Below, piece by piece: positions 23,868-35,002 of a stretch of 64,000 nt of DNA. Origin of the DNA: Nannocystis sp. RBIL2 (GTDB taxonomy: Bacteria > Myxococcota_A > Polyangia > Nannocystales > Nannocystaceae); the NCBI RefSeq assembly GCF_026626745.1, contig NZ_JAPNJW010000002.1, positions 62,001 to 126,000 of the forward strand, given 5' to 3'. How positions within the stretch are numbered: the stretch's first letter is position 1; the number at the start of each line of letters is the position of its first letter. Made by a program: the position numbers and the translations under genes. Under the pieces are notes generated by a model. That model was not told the origin of the DNA. It saw only the letters and a program-made list of their open reading frames with translations, and searched no databases.

Positions 23868-26800
23868 CCTGGTCGCTACCGCGCTCCTCTCCGCCGCCGC
23901 CCCGGCCTGCAAGCCGCGCGAGGGCACCAGCGAGCCGCATACCGAGGACAGCGCGCGCGCCCGCCTCAAGGCGCTCGAGGCTCGCCTCAAGTCGCACCCC
24001 GACGACGACGCCGCCTGGCGCGAGGCGGCCCACTTGCACTGGCTGTTCCTCAAGCAGCCCGACAAGGCGCGGCCGATCCTCGACCGCCTGGCCGCCAAGG
24101 GCGACCCGGTCGCCCAGGCCTCGCGGATGATCTTCGCCGACGCCCGCCTCGATCTGAAGACGACCCGCAGCATGGCCCAGGCGCTCATCGTCGGCGCCAC
24201 CACGCCGGGCGCCGACGCCGAGGCCCGCCGCGTCCAGGCCGGCCTGGCCGAGCTGGCCGCGCGCCTGTTGGGCGAAAACCACGGCGAGCTGCCCGACGAC
24301 GACGACGACTTCGTCCGCTTCTACGACAAGCTGGCGAAGGGCCGCCTGCCGGTCGAGGTGGTCCAGCCGCTCGTCAGCCTGCGGGCCCAGATCGCCCGCC
24401 GCCTCGACCAGCCCTACCTGCAGTACTACGACCAGCAGGGCTGCGTGCGCGCGTTCGCGGTCGGCCCGGTCGAGGGCAGCCTCGAGGCGCTCGAGCTGCG
24501 GGCTGCCGCGAAGGACATGTCCTCTGGGACAGACAAGTTCAAGGCCGACCCGACGGCCGTGCTGACGCCGCTGGCCTGCGCAGCGCGCACGTGGAACCTG
24601 ACGCCGCGCGGCGGGGTGAGGCGCATGCGCACGAGCCTGGCTGTCCCCGGGGACAGCCTCGTCCTCGGCCTGTCGAGCCAGGAGCCGATGCGGGTCTACC
24701 TCGACGGCAAGCCGATCTTCCGCAGCGATCGCAGCGACCGCTGGCCGGCGGCCGACAACCTGCTGCAGCTCAAGGTCGCGCCCGGGCCGCACCGGCTCGA
24801 GGTCCACACCGCAGCCGCGCGCGAGAAGACCTGGGTGCTGGTGCGGGCCACCGACGCCGCCGGCAAGCCGATCGTGGCCACGGCCGACGGCCCGGCGGCG
24901 ACCACCCCGTTCACCGGCGAGCCGGTGCGGATCGGCCACCACGAGCTGCTGGCCGACCGCGGGCCGCTGGCGGGGCCGAGCTACCTGCCGCTGCGCGCGT
25001 ATCTGGCGGCCGCCGACGCGCTCGCCGAGGGCGACTCCGACGCGGCCGAGCGCTACACCGGCAACCTGCAGGCCTACGGGCCCGACTTCCCCGAGGGCCA
25101 GGTGCTGGTCGCGGCGTTCGAGATCGCCGATCCGACCCGCGAGCGCACCGCCTCGACGTCGCGCCAGCGCGAGGCGATCGAGGAGGCCCTGCGGCTCGCG
25201 CCCGACCTCGATCGCGCGCGCGTCCGCCTGCTCGAGCTCGACCTCGAGAAGAACGAGATCAGCGAGGTCGAGGCGGCCCTCTCCGCGCTGCCGGAGAAGG
25301 CGCTGCGCCACGTGCCCGGCGAGCTGGTGCGCTTCGCCACCTACCTGGCCCGCGGCAACGAGCCGCTGGCCGAGGCCGCGCTGGCGCGGGCCGCCGCGAT
25401 CCACCCGCGCGCGTGCGCCGTGCTCAAGGCCCAGCGCACTCTGGCCCAGCGGCGCAGCGAGGTCGCCCGCGAAGACGCGCTGGCGATCGAGCTCGAGCGC
25501 TGCGCCGGCACCACCGGCTCGCGCGCGGCGCTGGCGTTCCGCCGCGGCCGCAACGCCGACGCCCGCGCGCTGCTCCTCAAGCTGCTCGATCGGACGCCCG
25601 ACGACCTCGACGTCATCGAGCAGCTGGCCGAGCTCGAGATCTCCGAGGGCAACTACCCGGCCGCGATCGCGTGGCGCAAGAAGATCCTGGCGCTGCGGCC
25701 GTTCGGCGCGCGCACCCTGGTGGCCACCGCCGACCTGCAGGCGCGCGCCGGCGACCCGGCTGCCGCGCGCGCGAGCGTGAAGGCGGCGCTGGAGAAGGCG
25801 CCGCAGAGCTCGACCCTGCACACGATCGCCGCCGGCCTCGGGATGCCCGACGACCTGCAGCGGCTGCGCGTCGACGGCGTGCCGCTGGTCGCGGCGTATC
25901 GCGCCGGCAACTTTGCTGTACGGCCCTCCGGGCCTGAATCCGCCGTCGCGGCTCCGTCAGGCGCCGAGGCGGCCCCGCGCCCGACCGACTACGAGGGCGC
26001 GAGCGAGGTGCTGGTGCTCGATCGCAGCGCGATCCGGGTCTACGAGGACGGCAGTCAGCGCCAGATCGTGCACACCATCATCGAGCTGCGCAGCAAGGAG
26101 GCGATCGATCGCTACGGCGAGATCACGCCGCCCGAGGGCGCGAAGGTGCTGACGCTGCACACCATCAAGGCCGACGGCACCGTGTTCGAGCCGGAGTCGA
26201 TCCCGGAGAAGAGCGGCCTCAGCCTGCGTGGGCTGCAGATCGGCGACTGCGTCGAGTACGAGCTGCTGCTCGACCGCGAGCCGCTGGGCCTCTTGCCCGG
26301 CTACGTCGACCTGACCACGTTCCGCTTCCAGTCGGCCGAGACCCCGTTCCACGTGTCGGAGCTGCTGGTCGCGCACCCGAAGTCGGTGGCGATCAAGGTC
26401 GACCGGCGCGCCGGCGCGCCGGCCACCGTCGACGGCACGCTGACGGGCACCGACCTGGTCTTGAAGACCTGGAAGGTCGAGCGCTCGAAGCGGATCGGCG
26501 TCGAGCCGCAGATGCGACACATCCTCGAGGAGGTGCCGTCGGTCCGCGTCTACACCGCGGTCGACCCGAACCGGTGGCTCGCCAGCCTGGGCCTGCGGAT
26601 CTACACCGGCCAGCGCGCCAACCCCGAGCTGCGGGCCCTGGCGACCAACCTGACGCGCAACGCGAGCTCGCCGCAAGCCAAGCTGCAGGCGCTGTGGTCG
26701 TGGGTGGTCGAGGAGATCGAGGAGGCCGGCGACATCACCGCGCCGGCCACCGCGACGCTGTCGGCTCGCCGCGGCAACCGGCTGACGCTGCTGAAAGTGC

Positions 26801-27726
26801 TGCTGCGCGAGGCCGGGGTGCGCTCCGAGCTGTGGCTCGTCCGCGACAACTTCTCGCTCAAGCCGCTGCCCGGCGGCAGCCCGATGCTCGAGGGCTACGA
26901 GGTGCCGATCCTCGCCGTCGACACCGGCGGCAAGGCGCCGACGATGGTGCTCACCAGCTCGAAGGTGCTGCCGATCGGCTACCTCATGCCGGGCCTGTCG
27001 CAGGCCCAGGGCATGCGGGTGCAGCTCGGCGAGGACGAGCCGGCGCCGGGCCCGGTCAAGCTGCCAGTCTCGCCGCCGAGCCTGGCCGACCGCCGCAGCT
27101 ACGACCTCGAGCTCGAGGTGGCGCGCGACGGCACCGGCACGCTGCGCGGCACCATCGAGCTGCAGGGCATGGAGGCCGCGGCCTGGCGCGAGGGCCTGCG
27201 CACGCTCGACGCCGACCGCATCAACGAGGGCTTCGAGCGCGCCGAGCTGGGCGCGATCCTGGTCGGCTCCGGCGCCGAGCTGGTCGACCTCGACATCGAG
27301 CACAAGCTCGACCTGCCGAAGCCGCTGCGGCTGCGCTTCACCGCCAAGGTCCGCGGCGCGATCGTGCAGCAGGGCGGGGAGCTGCTGATGCGCGCCAACT
27401 CGGTGCCGATGAACATGGGCCTCAACTACGCCTCGCTGCCGCAGCGCAAGACCGGCTGGGCGATGCCGTACGCGCCGCTGCTCGAGGCCAGCCTGACGAT
27501 CAAGCTCGACGGCGCCGGCTTCACCGCGCCGCCGACCGAGGAGACGATCGAGGGCCCGTTCGGCACCTACCGCCGCACCGTCAAGCAGGTCGGCCCCGGG
27601 CAGATCAAGATGACGACGCGCTCGACCCTGGTGACGGGCACCTACGAGGCCGCCCGCTACCCGGAGATCGTCGACTACACGCGCAAGATCAAGGCGGCCG
27701 AGGACCAGGTCATCCGCGCCAAGTGA
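23851..27726 (+). CDS. Large TPR / DUF3857 / transglutaminase-fold lipoprotein, catalytic triad lost
   Basis: A paralogue of the preceding gene, 1291 residues from the ATG at 23851. The longer frame starts at 23809, but MSLRAALVATALLSAAAPAC gives a clean signal with a lipobox-like AAPAC. Order: TPR helices, a beta domain (WNLTPRGGVRRMR to EKTWVLVRATD), more TPR, DUF3857 (VLVLDRSAIRVYEDGSQRQ), then a transglutaminase fold. Aligning LLKVLLREAGV with LLKVMLAEAGI of the neighbour puts Arg where Cys960 is. The His and Asp positions are also changed (YEVPILAV; MVLTSS). It is therefore probably a non-enzymatic partner. Two elements inside, 24516-24533 and 24640-24657, are perfect inverted repeats (TGTCC-TCTG-GGACA and GCTGTCC-CCGG-GGACAGC). 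Confidence 0.85.
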   Translation: MSLRAALVATALLSAAAPACKPREGTSEPHTEDSARARLKALEARLKSHPDDDAAWREAAHLHWLFLKQPDKARPILDRLAAKGDPVAQASRMIFADARLDLKTTRSMAQALIVGATTPGADAEARRVQAGLAELAARLLGENHGELPDDDDDFVRFYDKLAKGRLPVEVVQPLVSLRAQIARRLDQPYLQYYDQQGCVRAFAVGPVEGSLEALELRAAAKDMSSGTDKFKADPTAVLTPLACAARTWNLTPRGGVRRMRTSLAVPGDSLVLGLSSQEPMRVYLDGKPIFRSDRSDRWPAADNLLQLKVAPGPHRLEVHTAAAREKTWVLVRATDAAGKPIVATADGPAATTPFTGEPVRIGHHELLADRGPLAGPSYLPLRAYLAAADALAEGDSDAAERYTGNLQAYGPDFPEGQVLVAAFEIADPTRERTASTSRQREAIEEALRLAPDLDRARVRLLELDLEKNEISEVEAALSALPEKALRHVPGELVRFATYLARGNEPLAEAALARAAAIHPRACAVLKAQRTLAQRRSEVAREDALAIELERCAGTTGSRAALAFRRGRNADARALLLKLLDRTPDDLDVIEQLAELEISEGNYPAAIAWRKKILALRPFGARTLVATADLQARAGDPAAARASVKAALEKAPQSSTLHTIAAGLGMPDDLQRLRVDGVPLVAAYRAGNFAVRPSGPESAVAAPSGAEAAPRPTDYEGASEVLVLDRSAIRVYEDGSQRQIVHTIIELRSKEAIDRYGEITPPEGAKVLTLHTIKADGTVFEPESIPEKSGLSLRGLQIGDCVEYELLLDREPLGLLPGYVDLTTFRFQSAETPFHVSELLVAHPKSVAIKVDRRAGAPATVDGTLTGTDLVLKTWKVERSKRIGVEPQMRHILEEVPSVRVYTAVDPNRWLASLGLRIYTGQRANPELRALATNLTRNASSPQAKLQALWSWVVEEIEEAGDITAPATATLSARRGNRLTLLKVLLREAGVRSELWLVRDNFSLKPLPGGSPMLEGYEVPILAVDTGGKAPTMVLTSSKVLPIGYLMPGLSQAQGMRVQLGEDEPAPGPVKLPVSPPSLADRRSYDLELEVARDGTGTLRGTIELQGMEAAAWREGLRTLDADRINEGFERAELGAILVGSGAELVDLDIEHKLDLPKPLRLRFTAKVRGAIVQQGGELLMRANSVPMNMGLNYASLPQRKTGWAMPYAPLLEASLTIKLDGAGFTAPPTEETIEGPFGTYRRTVKQVGPGQIKMTTRSTLVTGTYEAARYPEIVDYTRKIKAAEDQVIRAK

Positions 27727-27748
27727 GCCGGGCCGGCCCCGGCCGGCG

Positions 27749-27822
27749 TATGTTCTCCAGGGCATGTCGAAAGGGCCATGACCGTTCGGTCATGGCCCTT
27801 TGCGCATGCCCCGAGAGGCAGG
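27749..27822. repeat. 14-bp CWTG array, six units, between convergent genes
   Basis: TATG at 27749, then CATG at 27763, 27777, 27791 and 27805, and CAGG at 27819, all at 14-bp steps. It fills the gap between the transglutaminase-like lipoprotein and lon, whose stop codons face each other. Confidence 0.85.
27770..27801. terminator. Perfect 14-bp stem hairpin, likely bidirectional terminator
   Basis: Bases 27770-27783 (AAAGGGCCATGACC) pair perfectly with 27788-27801 around a GTTC tetraloop. The stem ends in AAA/TTT on both sides, so either strand yields a stable hairpin with a short U run. It is the strongest hairpin of the array it belongs to and sits between two converging genes. Confidence 0.75.
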
Positions 27823-30225
<2,403 letters not shown>

Positions 30226-30233
30226 CGGCGGGG

Positions 30234-30239
30234 AGGTTA
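30234..30239 (-). promoter_or_regulatory. Candidate -10 element of lon
   Basis: Coding strand TAACCT ends 8 bases before the lon ATG, which would make the mRNA leaderless or nearly so. No clear -35 was identified. Confidence 0.4.
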
Positions 30240-30284
30240 GCCGATCTGCGCCGCCTCGCCGCGCCGCTCTGGTAAAAGAGCCGC

Positions 30285-32297
30285 GTGTCCGCGGGCCCTG
30301 CCGCCTCCGAGATCGTGCCGCCCTCGTCCGGGGCCTCGCCGGCCGTGGCCGACCTCGGCGGCGTCGCGGTCGCCGCAGGCGTCGGCCTGGTCGCGGGCCT
30401 GTCGGTGCCGCTGGCGTGGGGCGTCGTCCCGGCCGTCCTGGTCGGCCTCGGCGCGGTCGTGCTGGTCGCGCGCCGCGGCCCGGGAGCCCCCGATCCGGCC
30501 GTGGTCGCCGCGCTGCCGCGGGCGCGCCGGATCGCGCTGGCGGCCCTGATCCTGGCCCCGGCGATCCCGCTCGCCACCGTCGCCGCGCGGGCGATCGCGG
30601 GGGTCGTGGTCGCCTATCCGGCGGCGCTGTGGGCGGCCGCGCCGGCCGTGCTCGCGGCGGCGATCCTGCCCCTGGTCCGAAGGACATGGTCGCAAGGACT
30701 TGTCCTTTGCGCCCTGGTCTTCGGGACATTCGCGGCCGGAGCCTGGGGCGCCCGCTTCGAGGCCGCCGGGGCCCACGCGCGCGGCGAGACGTGGGGCGGG
30801 CCGATCCTCGGCATCCACCCGTTCCAGACCACCGCGATCATGATCGACGGCTACGGCCCGTTCGATCTGCCGATCAACGACTACGTCGAGCCCGACGGCA
30901 GCAAGGGCTACGGGCCGGCCGCGCTGGCCGAGGCGCTGACCCGCGACCTGCAGAAGATCGCCGAGCTGCAGTACGCCGAGCACGGCCCGGCGCGCGCGTA
31001 CAAGGCGTTCGCCGAGGCGACCGTGGCCGCGGAGGACCTGCCCGAGGCGCGCGAGCGGCTCGACCGGCCGTCCGAGGCGCCGAGCGAGCCGCGGCTCCAC
31101 GTGACCTCGGGCGGGGTCGGGCGCGCCTCGCGGGTCGAGTTCGTGTGTCCCGGGGCGCCGAACGACCCGCGCCCGCGCAAGCCCGACGCGGTGATGGAGC
31201 GCATGTGCCCCGACAAGTACAGCTCCGAGGCCAGCGCCGGCCTCGGGCTGACCGGGCGCTGGACCGGCTACACCGAGGTGCTCGGCCAGCCGCGGCTGTC
31301 GCTGGGGCGCGCGCTCGGGTGGCCGAGCGAGCGGGTGACCGGCGAGCTGCGGGCGTGGGCGTGGATCGCCCTCGGCCTGGTGTTCCTGGCCGCCTGCGGG
31401 CCCAGGGGGCGGGCCGCGGCCGGGTTGTCGCGCTGGGGCGGGGCGGTGGCCGCGATCGCGGCTGTCCTGTCGGTCATGCTCCTTGTGCCAGGTCTCTCGG
31501 TACAGGTCGAAAGCTGGGCGCGGCCGGCCGCCTGGGAGGCGCCGTGGGCGCTGGCGCCGTGGGTCGCGCTCCTGGCCCTCGGGTCAGGTCACGCCGCGAT
31601 CGCGGCCGGGCCGGCGTCGGCGGCGAGGAGCGGCTGGCGCGGCCTGGTTCCGCGGATCTTGCCGGTGGTCGCGGGCACCCTGGGGCTCGCGGGCAGCCTG
31701 GCGGCGGCGACGTGGTGGACGCCGGAGCTGACGCCGCCGACAGGTCCCGCTCAGGCGGTGCCGCTGGCGGGGGTGATCGCCGGGCTGGGGGAGGGGCTCC
31801 ACCGCAGCAGCGGGCTCGGCGTCGACGTCGCCGAGGGGGTCGTCGCCGCCTCGGCAGTGGCGCTGCTGGTCGGCCTCCTGGCGGCCCTGCTCGGCCCGGT
31901 GGTGCGCTTCGCGGGGTCCGCGCTGGCGCCGCGCAGGCCGGTGCTGGCGGCCCGGCTGGCGCTCCTCGCGGTGATCGTCCCGGCGGCGCTGCTCGTGCTG
32001 TCGCGCATGTCGTCGGGGGCGGCCGCCCTGCTCGCGCCGGCCGCGGCGATGGCGTGGATGGCGGGCACCGGCCTGGCGCTGGCGGTGCCGGGCGGGCGGC
32101 GCTGGCCCGCGATCGCCGAGCACCTGCTGGCCGCCGTGATCGTGGTCGTGGCCGGGCGCCAGGCCCTGGCGGCGCAGTCCAACCGGACCCTGTGGATCGC
32201 CCTCGGCGTCGGGGTCCTGATCACCCTCGCAGGTCTCGTGCTGGTCCCGCGGGTCCGTTCCGCGTCGGATTCTGCTACCCCTGCGCCTCGGCCATGA
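30285..32297 (+). CDS. Polytopic membrane protein of unknown function
   Basis: Not recognised. It is a 670-residue protein starting at GTG 30285, with about five transmembrane helices before a soluble domain (residues about 165-325), then seven or so further helices. The soluble loop contains HPFQTTAIMIDGYGPFDLPIND and FVCPGAPNDPRPRK, suggesting a periplasmic domain. The gene is divergent from lon, 59 bp away. Two 14-bp arrays and one pair lie inside: five units at 30671-30730 (end of helix region into the loop), three at 31475-31506 and two at 31571-31588. The protein is Ala/Leu/Val-rich, so these positions may be under weak constraint. Confidence 0.8.
   Translation: MSAGPAASEIVPPSSGASPAVADLGGVAVAAGVGLVAGLSVPLAWGVVPAVLVGLGAVVLVARRGPGAPDPAVVAALPRARRIALAALILAPAIPLATVAARAIAGVVVAYPAALWAAAPAVLAAAILPLVRRTWSQGLVLCALVFGTFAAGAWGARFEAAGAHARGETWGGPILGIHPFQTTAIMIDGYGPFDLPINDYVEPDGSKGYGPAALAEALTRDLQKIAELQYAEHGPARAYKAFAEATVAAEDLPEARERLDRPSEAPSEPRLHVTSGGVGRASRVEFVCPGAPNDPRPRKPDAVMERMCPDKYSSEASAGLGLTGRWTGYTEVLGQPRLSLGRALGWPSERVTGELRAWAWIALGLVFLAACGPRGRAAAGLSRWGGAVAAIAAVLSVMLLVPGLSVQVESWARPAAWEAPWALAPWVALLALGSGHAAIAAGPASAARSGWRGLVPRILPVVAGTLGLAGSLAAATWWTPELTPPTGPAQAVPLAGVIAGLGEGLHRSSGLGVDVAEGVVAASAVALLVGLLAALLGPVVRFAGSALAPRRPVLAARLALLAVIVPAALLVLSRMSSGAAALLAPAAAMAWMAGTGLALAVPGGRRWPAIAEHLLAAVIVVVAGRQALAAQSNRTLWIALGVGVLITLAGLVLVPRVRSASDSATPAPRP
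30671..30730. repeat. Intragenic 14-bp CWTG array, five units
   Basis: CCTG 30671, CATG 30685, CTTG 30699, CCTG 30713 and CATT 30727 are exactly 14 bp apart within a membrane-protein gene. GTCC-GAA-GGAC and GCAAGGAC-TT-GTCCTTTGC inverted repeats are nested inside. It is one of the longest coding copies in the window. Confidence 0.75.
31475..31506. repeat. Intragenic 14-bp CWTG array, three units
   Basis: CATG 31475, CAGG 31489 and CAGG 31503, with GCTG at 31461 in register. The inter-unit bases are degenerate here, so the CWTG period is kept better than the TCC/GGA arms. Confidence 0.55.
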
Positions 32298-32358
32298 TCC
32301 TGGGGCTTCTCAGGCCAAAACCAGACCGCTATCATCCCCGCGCTTCCCAGACCCGCAC

Positions 32359-33624
32359 ATGACCGCAGCCATCACGTCGTCTCGCCCGTCGCCGCTCCTC
32401 CGCGCCTTCACCGGCGTCCTCTGTGCGGCGCTCGCTTTCTCGCCGTTGCCCGCGGCTGCGGCTTCGCCGGCGTCCTTCGGCATGTTCGCCGCGGCGCCGG
32501 CTCCTGCTTCGACCGGCAACACCATCGGTCTGTTTCGCCTGAGCGGCGACCCGGCGTCGGCCGAGGCGCTGCGCTCGCAGATCCTGACCGACATGAGCGC
32601 CGCCGGTTACAACGTCAAGGGCGTCGCCCTCGACATCGACGGCGCGGCGGGCAAGGTCAAGTGCAAGGGCGGGGCCGACGCGTGCGTCGGCAAGGTCATC
32701 GAGTGGCTCAACAAGGGCGCCGCCAAGTCCGGCACCGTCTACGACTACCTGATCTACGGCAACGTCGGCGGGCCCAACGGGGCGAGCTCGATCGTCATCT
32801 ACGACGTCGCCAAGAAGGCCAAGGTCAAGGAGTTCACGCCGTCGCTCAGCCCCGACGACCTGATCCTCCCGCTCGCGCTGCCGCGGGCGATGGTCGCCAA
32901 CCTGAACAACTACCGCACGCCCGCCGCCCCGGCCACGGCCGAGGAGCAGAAGATCCTCGCCGAGCTCGACGAGCCGGCCAAGACGCCCGAGGAGCTGGCG
33001 GCCGAGAAGGCGGCCATCGACGACGCCATCGGCAAGGTCGCGGCCGGCCAGGGCGAGCTCATCGACACCAGCAACGTCAAGGTCGACCTCAAAAAGGACT
33101 TCAAGGACTTCTGCCGCACCGGCCCGCCGAAGCCGCGCGTCAACAAGGATGACCCCAAGGACCTGCGCCCGGCGTGCAAGCGCGGGCCGACCTTCGGCTA
33201 CTTCCAGACCCGCGCGTGGGTGGCCCTCGGCCTCACCGCCAGCGCGCTGCTCACCACCGGCATCTTCTACTCGCTCGGCCTCGCGGCCCGCGGGCCCTAC
33301 AAGTCGGCGCTCGACGACCTCAACAATTCGGGCCTCGACAAGACCGACCCGCTGCAGTCCGACGAGTACACCCGCATGGCCGCCGACGTGGCCGACAAGG
33401 GCAACACGATGCGCAACCGCCTGATCGGCGGTGACGTCGCCCTCCTCACCACGGTGCTCCTCGCCGGCGTCCTCGCGGTCATCATCTATCAGGACCGCAC
33501 CGACGCGAAGGACTTCATCAAGACCGAGAAGAGCCTCAAGTCGGTGTCGCGGATCCAGAACGTCCGCGGCGGCCCGATCCTCAGCAAGGGCATGCAGGGC
33601 TTCGGCTTCGGCTTCAACTTCTGA
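32359..33624 (+). CDS. Exported membrane protein of unknown function
   Basis: Not recognised. The 421-residue product has a signal peptide (MTAAITSSRPSPLLRAFTGV, then CAALAFSPLPAAAASP). Its first domain resembles an alpha/beta fold: NTIGLFRLSGDPASAEALRSQ, then CKGGADACVGKVIEWLNKGA and YDYLIYGNVGG. A charged linker rich in Glu/Lys and a Cys-pair region (DFCRTGPPKP to RPACKRGP) follow. Two transmembrane helices lie near residues 295-320 and 355-380, and the C-terminus is Gly/Phe-rich (GFGFGFNF). The domain order recalls myxobacterial periplasmic sensors tethered to the membrane, but I assign no function. CTATCAT about 20 bp upstream may be a -10. Confidence 0.75.
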   Translation: MTAAITSSRPSPLLRAFTGVLCAALAFSPLPAAAASPASFGMFAAAPAPASTGNTIGLFRLSGDPASAEALRSQILTDMSAAGYNVKGVALDIDGAAGKVKCKGGADACVGKVIEWLNKGAAKSGTVYDYLIYGNVGGPNGASSIVIYDVAKKAKVKEFTPSLSPDDLILPLALPRAMVANLNNYRTPAAPATAEEQKILAELDEPAKTPEELAAEKAAIDDAIGKVAAGQGELIDTSNVKVDLKKDFKDFCRTGPPKPRVNKDDPKDLRPACKRGPTFGYFQTRAWVALGLTASALLTTGIFYSLGLAARGPYKSALDDLNNSGLDKTDPLQSDEYTRMAADVADKGNTMRNRLIGGDVALLTTVLLAGVLAVIIYQDRTDAKDFIKTEKSLKSVSRIQNVRGGPILSKGMQGFGFGFNF

Positions 33625-33646
33625 GGCTCGGCGCCTCTGGGCGCGA

Positions 33647-33686
33647 CGCGAGGGCCTGTCGCCGCTCCGGCGCGGGCCCTCTCGCG
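33647..33686 (+). terminator. Candidate terminator hairpin
   Basis: CGAGGGCC-type left arm and GGCCCTCTCG right arm pair imperfectly (a two-base bulge) around a 19-base loop, about 23 bp after the stop codon at 33624. There is no U-rich tail, so the call is weak. This 339-bp gap also holds the array at 33729-33760 and the RBS at 33951; otherwise nothing. Confidence 0.35.
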
Positions 33687-33728
33687 TTGGGTCGTCAGGG
33701 CGGGGGCGCTGCGAGCTTCTCGGGAGGA

Positions 33729-33760
33729 CATGTTCGAGGGGACATGTCTTCATGAGCATG
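33729..33760. repeat. 14-bp CWTG array, three units
   Basis: CATG at 33729, 33743 and 33757, each 14 bp apart, with GGACATGT repeated directly at the first two. It lies between two rightward genes, so it is not restricted to convergent gaps. Confidence 0.75.
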
Positions 33761-33950
33761 GCGAGGCGGCCGGGTCATCCCGCAGTCACGAGCGGGCGCG
33801 TCAGCGCTCCGTCGCTACGTGGGGCCAGGGAGCGACAAACATGCTCGCGCGAGTCGATATTCGGCGAGCGGCGCCTGTCACAAGGTCGGCGGGGCCGTCT
33901 TCGCGGCGCGTCTTGCCGGCGGCCCGGCGAAGCGTCATACGATCGCCGTC

Positions 33951-33957
33951 GAGGAGG
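33951..33957 (+). promoter_or_regulatory. Ribosome binding site of the MpaB-like gene
   Basis: GAGGAGG lies 6 bp before ATG 33964. It fixes the start there and rejects the much longer frame open from 33730. CATACGAT at 33936-33943 could be a -10. Confidence 0.7.
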
Positions 33958-33963
33958 CGCGGC

Positions 33964-34896
33964 ATGGACTCCAGTGGTTCGCAGACGCAGTACATGGGGT
34001 GGAAGATCGACTACGCGAACCCGCGGGGCGAGCCCGGCTTCGTCGGGCCAGACTCGGTCCACTGGCGCATCTACAAGAACCCGGTGGCGCTGGCGATCGG
34101 CGGGGTGGCGGCGGTGCTGCTGGAGTTCGCGGATCCGCGGATCCGCAGCGGCGTGTGGGACCACTCGACGTACAAGGCCGACCCGGTCGGGCGCTCGCGC
34201 AGGACCGCGATCGCGGCGATGGTCGGCGCGTACGGGCCGCAGAGCGCGGCGCGTCGCGTGATCGCGGGGGTCAACAAGCTGCACGCGAAGGTGAACGGCT
34301 CGACGCCGGGCGGTGAACCGTACCGCGCCCTCGACACGGAGCTGCTCGACTGGGTCAGCGCGACCGCGGTGTACGGGTTCCTCACCGCCTACGACCGGTT
34401 CGTCGCGCCCGTGTCGGCGGCCGACCGGCGCCGCTACTTCGCCGAGAGCGGGCCGGTGGCGCGGCTCTACGGGGTCCAGAACGTCCTCACGAGCGAGGCC
34501 GACTTCGAGGCGATGATGCACCGGCTGACGCCGCGCTTCGAAGCGCACCCGATCGTCGACGAGTTCCTCACCATCATCAAGACGGGCAAGGGACAGGCGC
34601 GGGCCCTCGGGTTCTTCTACCGGGCCGTCGCGCGGGCGGCGGTGTCGATCGTGCCGCCGCCGGTCCGCGCCAAGCTGCAGCTCGGCGCCGAGTACGACCT
34701 GGGCGCGGTCGATCGCATGCTGGTGCGCGCAGCCGCGGCGATGGCGGAACGGTTCCCGGCGAAGGACGCTCCGTCGACGCAGGCGCCGCTGCGCTTCGGC
34801 CTGCCCGCGAATTTTTTGTACCTCAGCCAGCGCCGCCAGGAGGCGCTGCTGGCCCGCATTTCGCCGCCGGTGGCCGCGGCGACCGGGTCGGGGTGA
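33964..34896 (+). CDS. MpaB/DUF2236-family oxygenase-like protein
   Basis: A 310-residue protein of the DUF2236 family (latex-clearing protein and MpaB-like, often haem-binding). Features: HWRIYKNPVALAIGGVAAVLLEFADPRIRSGVWDHS near the N-terminus (residues about 25-60), and YGFLTAYDRFVAPVSAADRRRYF and GVQNVLTSEADFEAMM in the middle. The C-terminal part is helical (FFYRAVARAAVSIVPPPVR). No signal peptide; cytoplasmic or membrane-associated. A strong RBS precedes the ATG. It is convergent with miaB. The substrate is unknown, and the family assignment is from memory of its N-terminal motif. Confidence 0.75.
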   Translation: MDSSGSQTQYMGWKIDYANPRGEPGFVGPDSVHWRIYKNPVALAIGGVAAVLLEFADPRIRSGVWDHSTYKADPVGRSRRTAIAAMVGAYGPQSAARRVIAGVNKLHAKVNGSTPGGEPYRALDTELLDWVSATAVYGFLTAYDRFVAPVSAADRRRYFAESGPVARLYGVQNVLTSEADFEAMMHRLTPRFEAHPIVDEFLTIIKTGKGQARALGFFYRAVARAAVSIVPPPVRAKLQLGAEYDLGAVDRMLVRAAAAMAERFPAKDAPSTQAPLRFGLPANFLYLSQRRQEALLARISPPVAAATGSG

Positions 34897-34960
34897 ACCA
34901 GCCGCGCGGACGCTGAAGCCGACTGCCGCTCAGCCCGCGAGCAGAGAGCTGCTAGTTCCC

Positions 34961-34988
34961 GAGCACCTGTCCCGAGAGGCAGGTGCTC
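34961..34988. repeat. 14-bp element between convergent genes
   Basis: A perfect 9-bp inverted repeat, GAGCACCTG (34961-34969) with CAGGTGCTC (34980-34988), with CCTG at 34966 and CAGG at 34980 at 14-bp spacing. It lies between the convergent MpaB-like and miaB genes, where a bidirectional terminator is expected. Confidence 0.75.
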
Positions 34989-35002
34989 GCTCTTCCCGCC
35001 GC

